Shown in pieces: positions 12,014 to 24,383 of a stretch of DNA of 64,000 nucleotides. This stretch comes from Panaeolus papilionaceus (lineage: Eukaryota > Basidiomycota > Agaricomycetes > Agaricales): the NCBI GenBank assembly GCA_015501605.1, contig JADNRZ010000002.1, positions 2,418,001 to 2,482,000 on the forward strand. The letters run 5' to 3'. The position numbers and the translations under genes were made by a program. Below the pieces are notes generated by a model. That model had not been told where the DNA came from, searched no databases, and worked only from the letters and a program-made list of their open reading frames with translations. The number at the start of each line of letters is the position of its first letter. Position 1 is the stretch's first letter.

Positions 12014-12687
12014 GATAGGCAACACACAAGCAGGACAATACTGGAGTTAACCAACAAACGGAAACCCAGTCGCGTCAAGGGGGACGACCAAAATCACGTC
12101 GTGGGAAACACTGATTTGCTACATTGCCGGGCCGCCGGTAAGTTCATAAATCATCAATCACTTCGGAAATATGAGAAGCAAAGTTCGTTCAAAATAACTA
12201 CATAATTGTCGAGTACAGGTCAGATATATATTACAGCTAATTGCTAAACGATAGGCCGTCACGCTCCTACAGAGTGACATTCGGACCTCAAAAATTAGCC
12301 AGATCCAATCAAATTTGATGCGATGTCCACCATAGCGTACCATGCATGCACCCAGCAAAGACGTTTGCAACAGTGCTCTTCTCTCATTTAAGACATAAAT
12401 TGTTTTCCATACCATAAACTGACATTTTGGTGAAGTTTTGGGAGGAATTACCACATGTAATGAGCAACGAGACAGTTGGGCTGTCTTCGCCGACCCTCGA
12501 GCCGGAGTGATACGCGACGGCCATCAACGTCGGTCACAGATGTGACTCTGTCTGGGCTGGCCTATCGTTCTGCAATTAGCTGTAATAAGAAGGGTAATCT
12601 ATTATTTATCTATTAGAAATGATTAAAGTATGTGACACGAAGACCACAATCTTATACACGGCCCATCTTAAACGGCAGCAGCAGCAT
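12014..12687. other. Gene-free spacer between uS17m and the DHA1 transporter
   Basis: This 674-bp gap lies between the promoter of uS17m and the 3' end of the transporter, both on the minus strand. The longest open frame (12158-12454, minus) has no recognisable motif and no splice partners. I looked for a tRNA B-box and found none. It is one of the two longest non-coding stretches in the window. Confidence 0.5.
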
Positions 12688-14989
12688 TCATAACTGGCTT
12701 GTCGACAACGTTTCGTCGTCCTCGTTATAGGGACAAAACCTGGATTTTTTCCTCAATAAACGCCCGTACCTAGTCAGAGTAGTTAGTTTAAGCACAATAA
12801 ACATGAGGCAAGGAACAACTCACTTGTTCAGAACAAACGGAATGGGGACCATGGCTACAGCAACAAAACCCAGGGCCGTTGAAGCCCATTGGGGGTCTAA
12901 GGCTGAATACATATCTCCTGCGAATAACTAAACCAACAATGAATAAGAAGCAAGCTAAACATCTTCATGAAATACATACCGGGAATGCAGCGCCAAACAG
13001 GCTTCGAATCACAGTGCTGGACGCAAGGGCGGAAGCGGCAACAGATAAGTAGGCATCGATGATATAATTGAAAAGCCCCAGCTAGACCGTGTAACTGTCA
13101 GCATCATCGGGCCCCGCTAAATATATAGAAGCTTACGAAGATGAGCTGGATAGAAAATCCCATGAGCAAGCCAGATAACATAGGCGCCCAATATGTTAAA
13201 TGCGAGAATGATGTCCAACTACAAGGAGTGAGTGCTTTTCCAATACGGGCTATGAAGAAAATAGCCTACGCGAACCAAAAGAATGACGCCGCAAATAATG
13301 GTCCAGCATAGAAAACCATCTCTAACCGGAACTCTGGTGGGACAGGTTTTGGATCGAGTCGTTTCACCTCAACTTCGTATTTGGGGTTGAAATACCAGAC
13401 ATACTAGAGGATTGAGATGAGTCACGAGAAGACCTAGAGAGAAGATACGACGAACAAGCGCAACGGCGATTGCACCGCCAATAGGTATAGGTAAAAACAT
13501 GAGTCCTGAAACGCCTGCGTTAAATCCGTGTCCTTGTGTGAATACAATGGGGTATGCAGTAAAAAGTAGATAGAGGCATCCATAGACGAACTAAGATTTG
13601 TGAATATATGAGCGGATAACCATGGATTCCATAAACGTGTAAGATTACTGACACTCATGTAGAGAGTCAAAGCGATTAGCATAGGCTCGCAGAAAAGAAT
13701 AACAAACGGACGTGCAAGCATATGCTCCATGCGGTTTTTTAACGTCATTTTATTTCTTTCTAGAGGTGATTCATAGCGTTCATCGCCTGTTTCCAGTCGT
13801 TTAGCTGCTGCGAGACGGCTGAGCAACACGGGTCTAGCAAGAGTACTATTAGTATACAATGATACATATTAAACCTTTCCTACACTTACTTGTATGTTTC
13901 AGGGATCGTGAAAATTATCAGTCCCTCGCAAACAAAGGCCTTTTTATGCAACAAAATTAGCTTTTCTTTCTCTGGCAGTACCCTAGAGGGAAAAACGCAC
14001 AAATATAGCAAGGATCCAGAAGAGCCATCGCCAGGAAATATTGTCAGAGATAAAGCCAGCGGCCGTTGGTCCAAGAGCCGGTCCAGCGAAAGGAGCGACT
14101 GTAAATACTGCCAGAGCTTTCCCTCTCATACTGGCGTCGAAAATATCAGAGATAAGTGCACTGAGCGTCGTCAGCATTGCGCGCAGTCAAAAGGCGATGG
14201 AGGAATTGGTGACATACCCAGAATTTGTTAATGGTGCAGCTGCAAAGGTCCCCCCGAGGAAGCGAAATATCAGGACAGAGGACGTATTCTGGGCGAGTGC
14301 ACCTGCGACCATGAAGCACTATCAATCAAGAAATAAGCACGACTACCGACGATAGATAGAAGGTACTTACACCATAGAAAAAAAAAGGATATACGAACAT
14401 AGGTCGACGGCCGTACTGCTCTGAAAGAGGACCCCATAGGAGAGGGCTATTTGCAGGTCAGCCTGGAAGGATACAAACGAACATATAGAGCGTACGCACC
14501 CAACGCAATATCCACACACAAAGAGCGAAAGCGTAAGGATGCCCACTTTCTCGGACATATGAAACTCTTCTCTCAAACGGGGAAAAATTCCCGACGCTAA
14601 ATAACTGGGTCAGAGGAAGAGGAAAGCGTCACAAAAATAGAGTTCTTACGAGACGAGCTGGCAAAGGTTCTAGGAAATGATAAATGCTCAATTCTTGAAC
14701 TGTTCCCTGACACATTAAAAGACTTACGCATTTAAAACAAGCAAGCCGCTTACCATAGTCAAGTACCATCGTTTTAGGTCGGACCACCCCTATTAAACCG
14801 TTTATTTTTCAACAAAAATAAAATAAAATCAGTTAGAGAACTCACCATTGGATTGGCAGGATGGTTCGGAGGAAAGTCGTCAATTAAAAAAGGATCGTCA
14901 CCCTTGATAATAACGATTTCGTCTCCATCCGCGTGAGACCTGCCATTGATTGTCGATGAAGAGCAAGAGCTTTGAATGTTCATGGACAT
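12688..14989 (-). CDS. MFS transporter, DHA1 polyamine/multidrug family (Tpo/Flu1-like)
   Basis: Predicted 12-helix proton antiporter of the plasma membrane. The ATG at 14987-14989 starts an acidic, hydrophilic N-terminus (MSMNIQSSCSSSTINGRSHA, later DDPFLIDDFPPNHPANP). Helix 1-2 features appear in LREEFHMSEKVGILTLSLFV. The MFS motif A loop is clear as GPLSEQYGRRPMFVYPFFFYG-type sequence at 14380-14440. RGKALAVFTVAPFAGPALGP is the motif C-like antiporter signature of helix 5. The middle loop carries KRLETGDERYESPLERNK, and the end reads VPIPFVLNKYGRLLRKKSRF before TGA at 12688-12690. About ten introns are present. The substrate may be polyamines or xenobiotics and cannot be decided here. It is divergent from WRAP73. 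Confidence 0.88.
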
Positions 14990-15269
14990 GGCAGTTAGAT
15001 GATAGCAGAGGGGGGAAACATAATCTTAAAGAAAGGTTTAACATTAGACCGGTTGGATAAAAGGGTTTTCCGTAGATATGGAATCGGGATGTCGAAGAGC
15101 AAAAGATGAATAACAAAGCAAATGCCATGCATTGGATGGAAATAAAGGATACAACGGTCATGTGGATAACTGACCGGGTACCTTGCATGTTGTAACGGCG
15201 GCACATGGTTTATCTATTTCTTCAATGGTGGGAATTTCAATTACAACCTTCTCCTCAATCCACGCTTCA

Positions 15270-17316
15270 ATGGACTTTACAGAACTTTACAAGCATACTT
15301 CCTCTCTCGTTTCTTTTAGTCCTGGTGCTCATTTTCTACTTACTGCTACACAGGATAGAGTTGTCGTTCGTAGAACTGACACTTTTCAAATAACCAGATC
15401 TTGGCTTCTCGATCCAACCCCATCTCCAACACAAGCTGCTTTGACATCTTCCAAATCTGAGCTCCCAAAAAAATCTTCTCAAGCCGCCGCCTCTACCGTT
15501 ACCCATCCCGATGATTGGATTACTCATCTTGGTTGGTCATGCGATTCGGAATACATTCTTGCTGCTTGTGCGAAGAAAGGTGTCGTGCATTTGCTAAAGC
15601 TAAGAGATGAAACTTGGGAGGGACGAATCGACGCCGGAGCCGAAGGTAACCGGTAGCTTGTTGGAATGCAGTCGTCTCTAGCCATGCTCAACTCTACACC
15701 ATGCAGGTCTTGTAAAAGCCGAATGGGCACCTGATGGCCGTACAATAATTTGTTTTTCAGATTGGGGTGTAAGCCGAACTCCTATTTATCTTCAAGTCGC
15801 TGAGAAATCTTACCTATCTATCACAATCGACGTAGCTGAGAATATCCATATGGTCGCTTACGTCTGGTACACCAACATATATTCAATTCCCTATACACAC
15901 GGACAAAGGTTTTTTATAAAACATTTTCGATGTCCCTGTTCAGCTACTAACGCGAGCTTGCATGCAGGGTACGCGTTCCGTTCGGATGGCCATTATTTTA
16001 TTGTTGCAGAGCGTCATAAATCTCGAGATACTCTTGGTGTATACGACGCTTCGGACGCCTATCGGCTCGTCAGGGTAACGACTTTTTAAGAGCCGGTGCG
16101 CTGATAGCTCATCAACGACCCCCCTTCACGCAGCATTTTCCAGTTTCGACGACCGCTTTCGCGTCTCTGTCCTTGTCACCTACTGGTAATCATATTGCAG
16201 TATGGGATGGTCCTCTGGAGGCAAGTCGTTTCTACTCATATCCTGAAAGTCCAGCTGAACCAAGTTCAAACAGTATAAGCTCCAAATAGTGACCCTTGCG
16301 GGAGACCATCTCACAACGTTTTCGCCCCAACCGGATCCAATATTGGGAATTCGTAGAGTTTCTTGGCATCCAACTGGAACATTTATCGCCGTAGGGGGTT
16401 GGGATGACAAGGTCGGTGAGGTTACCTCCGGTTCCATAACAATGCTCAAAGGCCTATTAAGATCCACATTCTTGATAGCTTGACCTGGTCCGATGTGGTC
16501 ACGCTGGAGCTGTCCTTACGAATACCTTCTAACGTAGTGAGCGTCTTTTTCGCGTTCTTAGCTGAACTCGGACCCTCAATCAATATGAGTGATAGAGAAT
16601 ATGGCGTGAGCCAGTCAAATGGCTGGAATCTACAGAGGGCAGAGGGTTTCTATCATGTATGTGCTGTATATTTCCTTCAGTAGTCGCAACTCATTTCTTT
16701 CTTGCTTCAGATGACCGTATCAATGGCTCTCATGTGGTATCTGCTGTACGGCCTGACGTTACGAAGCCCAATCCCAAATCCGGAGTGGTCCAGATGGACT
16801 GGAATCTAACAGGAAGTCTTTTACTAGTTCGTTTTGGTGAGCATGACTTCTTTTATATTATTATGAGGTCTACAACTCGAGAAAATACCAGAACACGTCC
16901 TTCAAGCGGTTTTTATTTACAATTTCCCTCTACCTGGAGAAAGATTCGCACCTCATTTGAGGACAGTACTCATACAATCACAACCTGTGCTACAGGCAAG
17001 GTGGAATCCGGTGCGTAAAGGACATTTAGCCCTTTGTTGTGGAGCATCCAGTGTTTATACGTGGAGCGATGAATGGGTTGGAGAGCTGGGGGAGGAAGAG
17101 GAGATTGCAGAGTGCATCGGTGTTCCAGCAGGTATGTCTTGTCCCCCCTCTCAACATCGTCAGAGAGACGCCCTGAACCATGCATCGTCAGAGAACTTTG
17201 AGACAAAAGATATTTGCTGGTCTCCTGATGGCAAAGGCTTTATATTGTTTTCGAAAGATTACTTTTGTTGCGCTTTCGAAGTTACAGATGAGGCACAGGA
17301 TGAGCTCGGCGGATGA
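15270..17316 (+). CDS. WRAP73: WD-repeat protein WRAP73 (WDR8)
   Basis: Beta-propeller protein that, in animals and fission yeast, acts at the centrosome or spindle pole body with SSX2IP/Msd1-type partners to anchor microtubules. The ATG at 15270 gives MDFTELYKHTSSLVSFSPGA, followed by WD-type blades: HFLLTATQDRVVVRRTDTFQ, DDWITHLGWSCDSEYILAAC, AEWAPDGRTIICFSDWG, FRSDGHYFIVAERHKSRDTL, then VSWHPTGTFIAVGGWDDKV and WSPDGKGFILFSKDYFCCAF. A helix-2-like GLVKAEW block matches the family. There are at least nine exons. The stop is at 17314-17316 after DEAQDELGG. The next gene starts 257 bp downstream on the same strand. Family membership is strong; the cellular role is inferred from orthologues. 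Confidence 0.88.
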
Positions 17317-17573
17317 TGAGTAATATGGATACTATGTACATATTGAGTTGTTATCTTCACAGGGGGTGTAGTAGGATCTACATGTATTCACGCAGACGGA
17401 TCAGCACCGTCGATCTCACTAACCACCACCAATGTCATTGTGTGTTTTTTGGAACACGGGCCCAACCAAATCAATTGGGCAGCGTCCCTTGTTCCATTAC
17501 GTACTATGTAGAAACTCATGTTCAAGATGTGGTAGTTCTCCATTCTTCCCAGCGCACGCACTTATCCTCTCCC

Positions 17574-18933
17574 ATGACTGTCAGAGGCCATCGAATTTTC
17601 AAAACATCTCGCGGGTTTTCGTACTCTTACTACAGAAGCTTTCCTCCTGAGGAAGTTGCGGCCGATCATCACCCTTCCGAGCCGCCATGCCCCACATTAC
17701 TGTTCTTGCATGGATTTCCTACTTGTTCTAACTTGTGGACCCACCAAATCGATTACTTCCATAAGAAAGGCTTTCCGCTGATAGTCCCTGATCAATTGGG
17801 ATTCGGAGGATCTTCGAAGCCATTAAACGTCGAGGACTATCGAGCAAGCGCAATCTGCAAGGACATTGTTGAAATCCTAGACTTTGAGAAAGCAGACTCA
17901 GTGATTGCTATCGGGCATGATTTGTTAGCGGTGCTTGCTGACATCTGAAGATCAGTCTAACGATTTTATAGGGGATCGAAAATTGTTTCTCGCCTGGCCA
18001 ATTTCCATCCTGACCGTTTTCGTGCATATGGTTTTCTCGCTGTACCGTACTCCGCGCCTCGACCTATGTCAAAAATCGATTATACCTTATGGGCGGTGGG
18101 TTTCAGACCTTGAATGATGTCTGGAATATCTTTATAACCTATCATTGTCAGACCAAGAAAATGGCGGGCTACGAGCTTTGCGGACATTCGACGTTTTTCG
18201 CAGAGGATGACGCTCATACCTTAATCGAGGAAAAAGTACCTCTTTCGCAGTTTCAACTGCGAATTCCGATATACTGATCTGGCATACCATTCGACGTCAG
18301 CTCGATTCATTCCTTTGCATTACATTCCCTCAAGACCCTAAGCTCTGGGTGACGCATGTCGCCCCACTAGGTGCCCTCAGAACGTGGCTAGAGCATAACG
18401 GTCGAACACCTCTGGGCTCTTTTGTTCAGGAAGAGGTATGTGTACATCGACCTCTATTACTACCGCTCAGTGACGACCCCTTTTTGAATTCAGGATCTTA
18501 CGGCCTGGAGGAATACGATTTCTAGGGATGGCATTCGAACCGCTTTATTATGGCACAAGGTATGACCAGTAAATCAAACAGAAAGTAGACACTAACGGAG
18601 GTTCGCTCGGTATGTAGGCTTTGGTGACAGGTGTAAATGCTGATGATGACAAAGGTCAGAGTCAGAGTATGGACATTATGTGCAGATAAAGTAACTAACT
18701 AGCAATGCACAGGGGTAGCCCTGGAGAACTACCCAATCGACAAGCCTGTTTTCTTTGGAGCAGCAACGCACGACTACATCTCTCGTTCTGTTTTGGGTAT
18801 CGCTACTACTAATTACCATTGCAAGAATGCAACAATTCGAGAATTCCATGATGGACATTGGCTCATGATGTCTTCACCTGCAGAAGTTAACACAGCACTC
18901 TTCTCTTGGATTATGGATGTCGTTTACATGTAA
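17574..18933 (+). CDS. Alpha/beta-hydrolase, epoxide-hydrolase-like
   Basis: Soluble alpha/beta-hydrolase resembling fungal epoxide hydrolases. MTVRGHRIFKTSRGFSYSYY opens at 17574. The oxyanion HGxP loop is LLFLHGFPTCSNLW, followed by PDQLGFGGSS and the nucleophile elbow IAIGHD. Downstream blocks are SKIVSRLANFHPDRF, KMAGYELCGH with FFAEDDAH, LCITFPQDPKLWVTH, and the C-terminal His region FHDGHWLMMSSPAEV. The TAA stop is at 18931-18933. The intron between the nucleophile and GSKIV joins as GHD-L-GS, so the Trp that normally follows the nucleophilic Asp is Leu. Six or seven introns are present. A longer in-frame start upstream of 17574 runs back into the WRAP73 stop and was not used. The catalytic reaction is unproven. 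Confidence 0.83.
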
Positions 18934-19398
18934 TGGAATTCACATTTAACCTGACAAGTGGCTGTTGGTCATGATCAGATGCATTCCCCGCGGAACTTGA
19001 GCACTACATGACGCGTCAATCGCGGCACGGCTTATCGCTTACAGCCAGATTGGTAAGTATTAAGAACGGTGTATTGCTGCAGAAATGCAAAACTCCTTGC
19101 CGTTTACTGCCGAAATTGAGGATGCAAAGTATCAATTATATCTAAAGAATGGTTTTAAAAAATCGAAATAAAACAAGTATGATATTTTAAAAATTTAAAA
19201 TACTTCTACATATATATGAATTGTGGGTTTAAGGACATGGATTAAACTTGAAGTCAAGCCTTAAAATAATGGATCGGAGTCTTTGAACGAATTGATTACA
19301 TAATCGAGCAATTCCGTGGCGGGGCATGACGGCTTTTTTGATTTTTAGGATTACCACTCTCTGCTCTCTCTCTCTCTCTCACATACCCTTTTCCTCCA
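18934..19398 (+). promoter_or_regulatory. Promoter region of the m-AAA protease gene
   Basis: This 465-bp spacer contains an AT-rich block (about 19130-19220) and ends in a pyrimidine-rich CT tract just before the ATG, as is common for strongly expressed fungal genes. It includes a single ACGCGT near 19011. I see no exon. Confidence 0.5.
19364..19380 (+). repeat. (CT)n microsatellite in the 5' leader of the m-AAA gene
   Basis: Seventeen bases of perfect CT repeat lie about 20 bp upstream of the ATG at 19399. CT blocks of this type are frequent core-promoter or leader elements in filamentous fungi, and this one is also a likely length-variable marker. Confidence 0.85.
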
Positions 19399-21854
19399 AT
19401 GCTTTCCCGTAATTTTAGGGCAGCGGCGCTGCTTAGGTCAAGGAGGACTGCTACTTTATCAGCTTTTCGCTCTTTCGCCACACCGTCAGAACCTTCAAAT
19501 AACCAAGGAGGCTCTCCGGACAAGGGAAAGGGAAAGGAGGGGGACAAAGACGTCAATAAGGAGGGCTCCAACAAACCAGAGCTACCCAAGGCTTTGGAAG
19601 GCTTCTTCAAACAGTACCAGCAGTCTCAACGGCGTCAGCAGGACTCGTCATCCCACAACAAAGATTCAGAACAGAATCGTAATCGACGAAACGCTAATGA
19701 ACCACCTCCACCTCCCAACAACGGATTCAGCAACACTCAACTAGCTTGGGTTGTAGCCTCAGCAACTGCATATCTCGCTTGGTCGAATTCCAGTGCTTCA
19801 CAATCACGAGAAATTACCTGGCAGGAGTTTAGGACTGCATTCCTCGATAAAGGCCTCGTCGAGAACCTGACAGTTATCAACAAGCATCAGGTCCGCGTCA
19901 AGCTCCATTCCAACGCTACTGGTTTAATGCATCCCAGTAATGCAAATTCTACCGAGTATTACTTCTCAATAGGTAGTGTGGAGGCGTTCGAACGGAAGTT
20001 GGACGAAGCACAGGCAGAACTCGGCATTCCCAGCGGTGAACGTATTCCCGTGTCTTACCAGGATGAAATTTCGTCTGTTGGCGCCTTCTTCAATTTTGCT
20101 CCTACCCTCCTCCTCATCGGTGTCCTGTACTACATCTCAAGACGTGGTTCCGGAAGCTCTGGTGGTGGTATCTTCAACATTGGCAAAAGTCGCGCCAAGT
20201 TGTTCAACAAAGATACGGAGGTCAAGGTCAAGTTCAAGGACGTTGCAGGGATGGACGAAGCCAAAGAGGAGATCATGGAGTTTGTCAAATTCTTGAAGGA
20301 CCCCACCAAATACGAAAAACTCGGGGCCAAGATTCCTCGAGGCGCTATCTTATCCGGACCTCCTGGTACCGGTAAAACCTTGCTCGCTAAGGCCACCGCT
20401 GGAGAAGCCTCTGTACCCTTCTTGTCGGTGTCAGGCTCTGAATTCGTAGAGATGTTTGTTGGTGTTGGTTCTTCCCGTGTCCGTGATCTGTTTGCGTCAG
20501 CTAAGAAGAACGCGCCATGCATTATCTTTGTCGACGAAATTGACGCCATCGGTAAATCGAGAGGCAAGGGAGGTTCATTTGGTGGAAACGACGAACGCGA
20601 ATCTACTCTCAACCAACTGTTGGTTGAAATGGATGGTTTTGGAACCAATGAACACATTGTCGTTTTGGCTGGAACTAATCGACCCGACGTACTTGACCCC
20701 GCTCTCATGCGCCCCGGAAGATTCGATCGCCACATTGCAATTGACCGACCCGACGTTTCCGGTCGCAAAGGCATCTACCTCGTCCATTTGGGTCCTCTGC
20801 GACTGCACGAATCGCTCAAGGAGGACATCTCCTCATTCGCTCAGAAGCTCGCTGTTTTGACACCAGGGTTCTCTGGTGCTGACATTGCCAACGTCTGCAA
20901 TGAAGCAGCTCTGCACGCTGCCCGCAAGGGAGCTGAATATGTCGGCGAGGTAGACTTCGACACCGCTATCGAGCGCGTCATCGTGGGTTTGGAGAAGAAA
21001 AGTCGTGTTCTTAGCGCAGAAGAGAAGAAGACCGTTGCGTACCACGAAGCTGGTCACGCAATCTGCGGATGGTTTTTGGAACACGCCGATCCTCTGCTAA
21101 AGGTCAGCATCATCCCACGAGGCGCAGGTGCTCTAGGATACGCTCAGGTATGTTTTCACACCTCGACCAAAGTCGTTCCAATTATCTCACTATCCCGTAG
21201 TATCTCCCACCTGATCGGTACTTGCTATCAACGCCTCAGATGATTGACCGCATCTGTATGACGTTGGGAGGCCGTGTTTCCGAAGAAATCTTCTTTGGTG
21301 CAGAGAACATCACCACTGGTGCTCAAGATGACCTGCAGAAGATCACCAGGATGGCATTCGAAGCGTGTGCTAACTATGGCATGAACGATGTGATTGGGCC
21401 AGTCAGTTACGGAGGAGACCGGGCAGCTAAGGAGAGCTGGACAAAGCCTTTCAGCGAAAAAACTGCGGAGATGCTCGATTCGGAGGTCCGCAAGATGATC
21501 ACTACCGCGTATGAGAGAACACGAAATCTACTCACCGAACACCGAGAGGACGTGGAAAAGGTGGCCAAGCTATTATTAGACAAGGAGGTTATCACCCGGT
21601 ATGTCTTATTTAAACTCTAGTGCCCTGAAAGAAAATGTTTACATATTTACAGCGAGGATATGATTGACCTGCTTGGAAAGCGACCCTTCATTGGCAAGTC
21701 AGATGACATGGACAAATGGCTGGACGAAAATCGGGGCCGAGGTGAGAAAAGCGCGCCTCCACCACTGGAAAATCCTACCACTCCAGAAGTAGACGGTCCT
21801 TTGCCATCTCCAGCAGCTGCAGCCAAGGTATTCGAGGACAGGTTTATGCATTAG
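19399..21854 (+). CDS. AFG3: Mitochondrial inner-membrane m-AAA protease (Afg3/Yta12, FtsH family)
   Basis: ATP-dependent zinc metalloprotease that degrades misfolded inner-membrane proteins and processes matrix substrates. The N-terminus is an Arg-rich presequence ([20 protein letters not shown]). A Lys/Asp/Asn-rich linker follows, then transmembrane segments near residues 112-128 ([15 protein letters not shown]) and 232-245 ([15 protein letters not shown]). The AAA domain has Walker A GPPGTGKT near residue 320, Walker [12 protein letters not shown] near 374 and the second-region-of-homology arginines (RPGRFDRHI). The zinc motif HEAGH is near residue 549. Two introns lie near the 3' end; splicing at 21148 joins GYAQ to YLPPDRY. 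The stop is at 21852-21854. Whether it is the Afg3 or the Yta12 paralogue is unclear. It converges on the DAL5-like transporter. Confidence 0.93.
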
Positions 21855-21974
21855 GGTTCAGCACAGTAGATGCGTTTCGTATAGGATCAAGTAGATACTC
21901 ACCCTCACAGTTGTATTTTATCTAATAGGTAGATTATATTTGCATCAAACACCCACTCATTGCACTAATTATTG

Positions 21975-24383
21975 CTATAACGTATATCTAAAACCGCTCC
22001 AATCGTCCCCTTTATCCTGTTTTGCTGCCTCTACCGACTTATATGTGCCATTTCTCTCGCTGGCATTTTTGTTCACAACACCTTCAATAACCTCATCTCT
22101 TTCACCTTTGTCACGTTGTCTGTTTTCTCGCTGCAGCATGATCGCATATATGACACTGCAGATGAAACCTATGGCGATGTAAACTAGCACGATGATGTGA
22201 CCTAATCGATACCAAGGTCTATCTTTTGCACGGTACTGGAAATAACGTCAACGGCAAATGAAGTTCGATATAGAATAACTTACGATGTTAGCGGTAATGG
22301 CTCCATTGATATTTCCGAACCCTATGGCCATTCCAAGGGTGACGCTGCGTTTGTAAGCACCTTCAACATTACTCGCGACCCATGCCACGGAGTTGGCTGT
22401 TTTTGGTCGACGAAAAACGGGGTTACTACACAGAAATTTTTGTAGAAACAGAACCCACGAATGATTGGATAGATGGCACTGTCAACGGATATCATCTGTC
22501 AAGAGTGGCCAAAAATACAGCGTGGAGATAAGTGCTCACGAGACAGCCAGGTAGACGGCAAAATATGACAATGCTGGAGATCTTGATAAAATGAGAATGA
22601 TATAAGCGGCCATTCCTGTGCTAAAGAGCGCTCTGTGGGCATCGTAAGCGGCATGGTCAATGGAAACAAGCTGGACTAACAAATTGATGCGTCCTCTCGA
22701 ACCAACACGATCTCCAAGGAACCCCACAGCACATGTGAGCAAGCAGCCCCATGCGTAGACAGGAACAGAAAGGAGGTTAGCTTTGTTCGCCCGAAACCCT
22801 GCAAGAATAAATATAATTATCGCAGTCAGAAGTTGAGGTCGAGACAGATTTATCAAGCACAGTCACCGAGCTATACAAACGTCAGCTATAATGCCGAGAA
22901 GACTCGAAAATAGTCCTTGGACTTACCTGGTTTATGATAGAGGGCAAAAATAAGGAGAAAGCGTATAATGGACCGTCACTAGCAAGTCATATGGTCAGTA
23001 ATCATTTCAGAAGCAGAAGGTCTGTCGTACAAGCCCATGTAGATTCCCACTAAGAATTATCGATTAGCAAAGGAGGGGTGGCTTATAAAGTAAAAGTTTC
23101 GTACTAGCGATCCAGGTCTTGCGATCAGTCAAACTTTGCCAAACATATTTTGAGCTGAATTTTTCTCCAGCTGCACTTAGTTTCATGTCCGCTTGTAGCC
23201 GGCGGATGATAAACACCCCTTTCAAGCAGTTCATCAGCAAAATTCTCGAGAAGATAGGAAAGAGTTTCTACTTTCTGGCTCAGACAAAAAAGTTGCTTCA
23301 TCTGGGAAATCTTGGATAACCCAGTATGATATAATGGCGATTACGACAGTGAATAGCCCTTCGAGGATAAAAATCCACTCCCAGCCTGTATCAAATAACA
23401 AGAGTCAATAACTTAACTTGCTCGAGTCCTCGGGTTTTATATACCGGCTTTGCCGCCTATGCCATCCATATTAGCGATGGCGGCTGCTAATAGGCCACCT
23501 GGAGGATAGCTTCATTAAGGCCGCTCAATTGTAATCAAATTACTAAACTTACTGAAGGCCCCAGCTACAGTCGCCGAAGAGAAAAATAGCGCAATGCGTG
23601 AGCCCATCTCGGAACGTTTGTACCAGCTATAAGTGAGTAAACATCGGAGCACAAGTCATCACGAACGTTGTTTACGTGCCTGGATATGTAGAAGACGATT
23701 CCAGGGTAGAGTCCAGCCTCTGCCGCCCCGAGCAACACTCGCACAGCTAACAGGGACATCAGGATTTGCTCTGGTGTTAAGATGAGGACATCTCACTGAT
23801 TAAGCCACCATAATCCTTTATTACCCCGTGCATAGTCTGCAAAGCGAACAATGAAGACTTGTAGATGTAAAACGAGTTAAGCTTCTTTACCGTTACAATT
23901 CCCCATAGAAGCATCATTGTGGAAAGCCAGATCGAAGGTTTGACTCGTCGCAGAAACACATTGCTTGCAGGCTATGAAACCCATCGCATGAGCATCAGAA
24001 GGGTGGACGAAGGGTCTTAGTCTCCCCACCTCTAGTAAGGCATAGGGAAAGAAGAAGACGGTCAATGCGATCAAATATTGTTTGTCAGTTATCCCTATGT
24101 CTTGTTCGAGATTATAGAGCTACGACACGCTGTTAGAGAGCTGAAAACAGTCAATGATGTGATATCCCACCTTGGCATTCCCAATTGTACCGCGATCCAA
24201 AAAGCTGAGCAGATACAAGAAAGAAAGCCATGGAACAACATGAAGATCGACTTTTCGCATGAGGCGCTTCTCGTCGATGTCAGACACGTCGACATCTTGA
24301 GAGTAGACGGTCGAGTCGACAGTAGAGTTTTCTCGAGATGAGGACCGGGAATGCATTCTGGTGTAGGGCCGTTCCGACTGCAT
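21975..24383 (-). CDS. MFS transporter, allantoate permease (DAL5/ACS) family
   Basis: Predicted 12-helix anion:cation symporter. The ATG at 24381-24383 opens a Ser/Arg-rich cytosolic tail with SDIDEKRLMRKVDLHVVPWL and LYLLSFLDRGTIGNAKV, the signature start of the DAL5 family. Later blocks are IWLSTMMLLWGIVT, VRVLLGAAEAGLYPGIVFY, SEMGSRIALFFSSATVAGAF, EWIFILEGLFTVVIAIIS and CAVGFLGDRVGSRGRI. The last exon carries the final helix (VYIAIGFICSVIYAIMLQRE) and a charged tail ending GFRYTL at 21975. About ten introns are present. Known family substrates include allantoate, ureidosuccinate, nicotinate and other carboxylates. Its neighbour on the same strand is the urease accessory gene ureD, 776 bp upstream, which makes ureide transport an attractive but unproven guess. 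Confidence 0.87.

Noticed and set aside
12158..12454. 98-codon minus-strand open frame in the spacer
   Set aside because: No domain, no plausible promoter or splice context, and composition like non-coding sequence.
17313..17573. In-frame N-terminal extension of the epoxide-hydrolase-like gene
   Set aside because: It overlaps the stop of WRAP73 and has no similarity to hydrolase N-termini; the ATG at 17574 fits the family.
20130..20774. 214-codon minus-strand open frame
   Set aside because: Shadow of the highly conserved AAA domain of the m-AAA protease.
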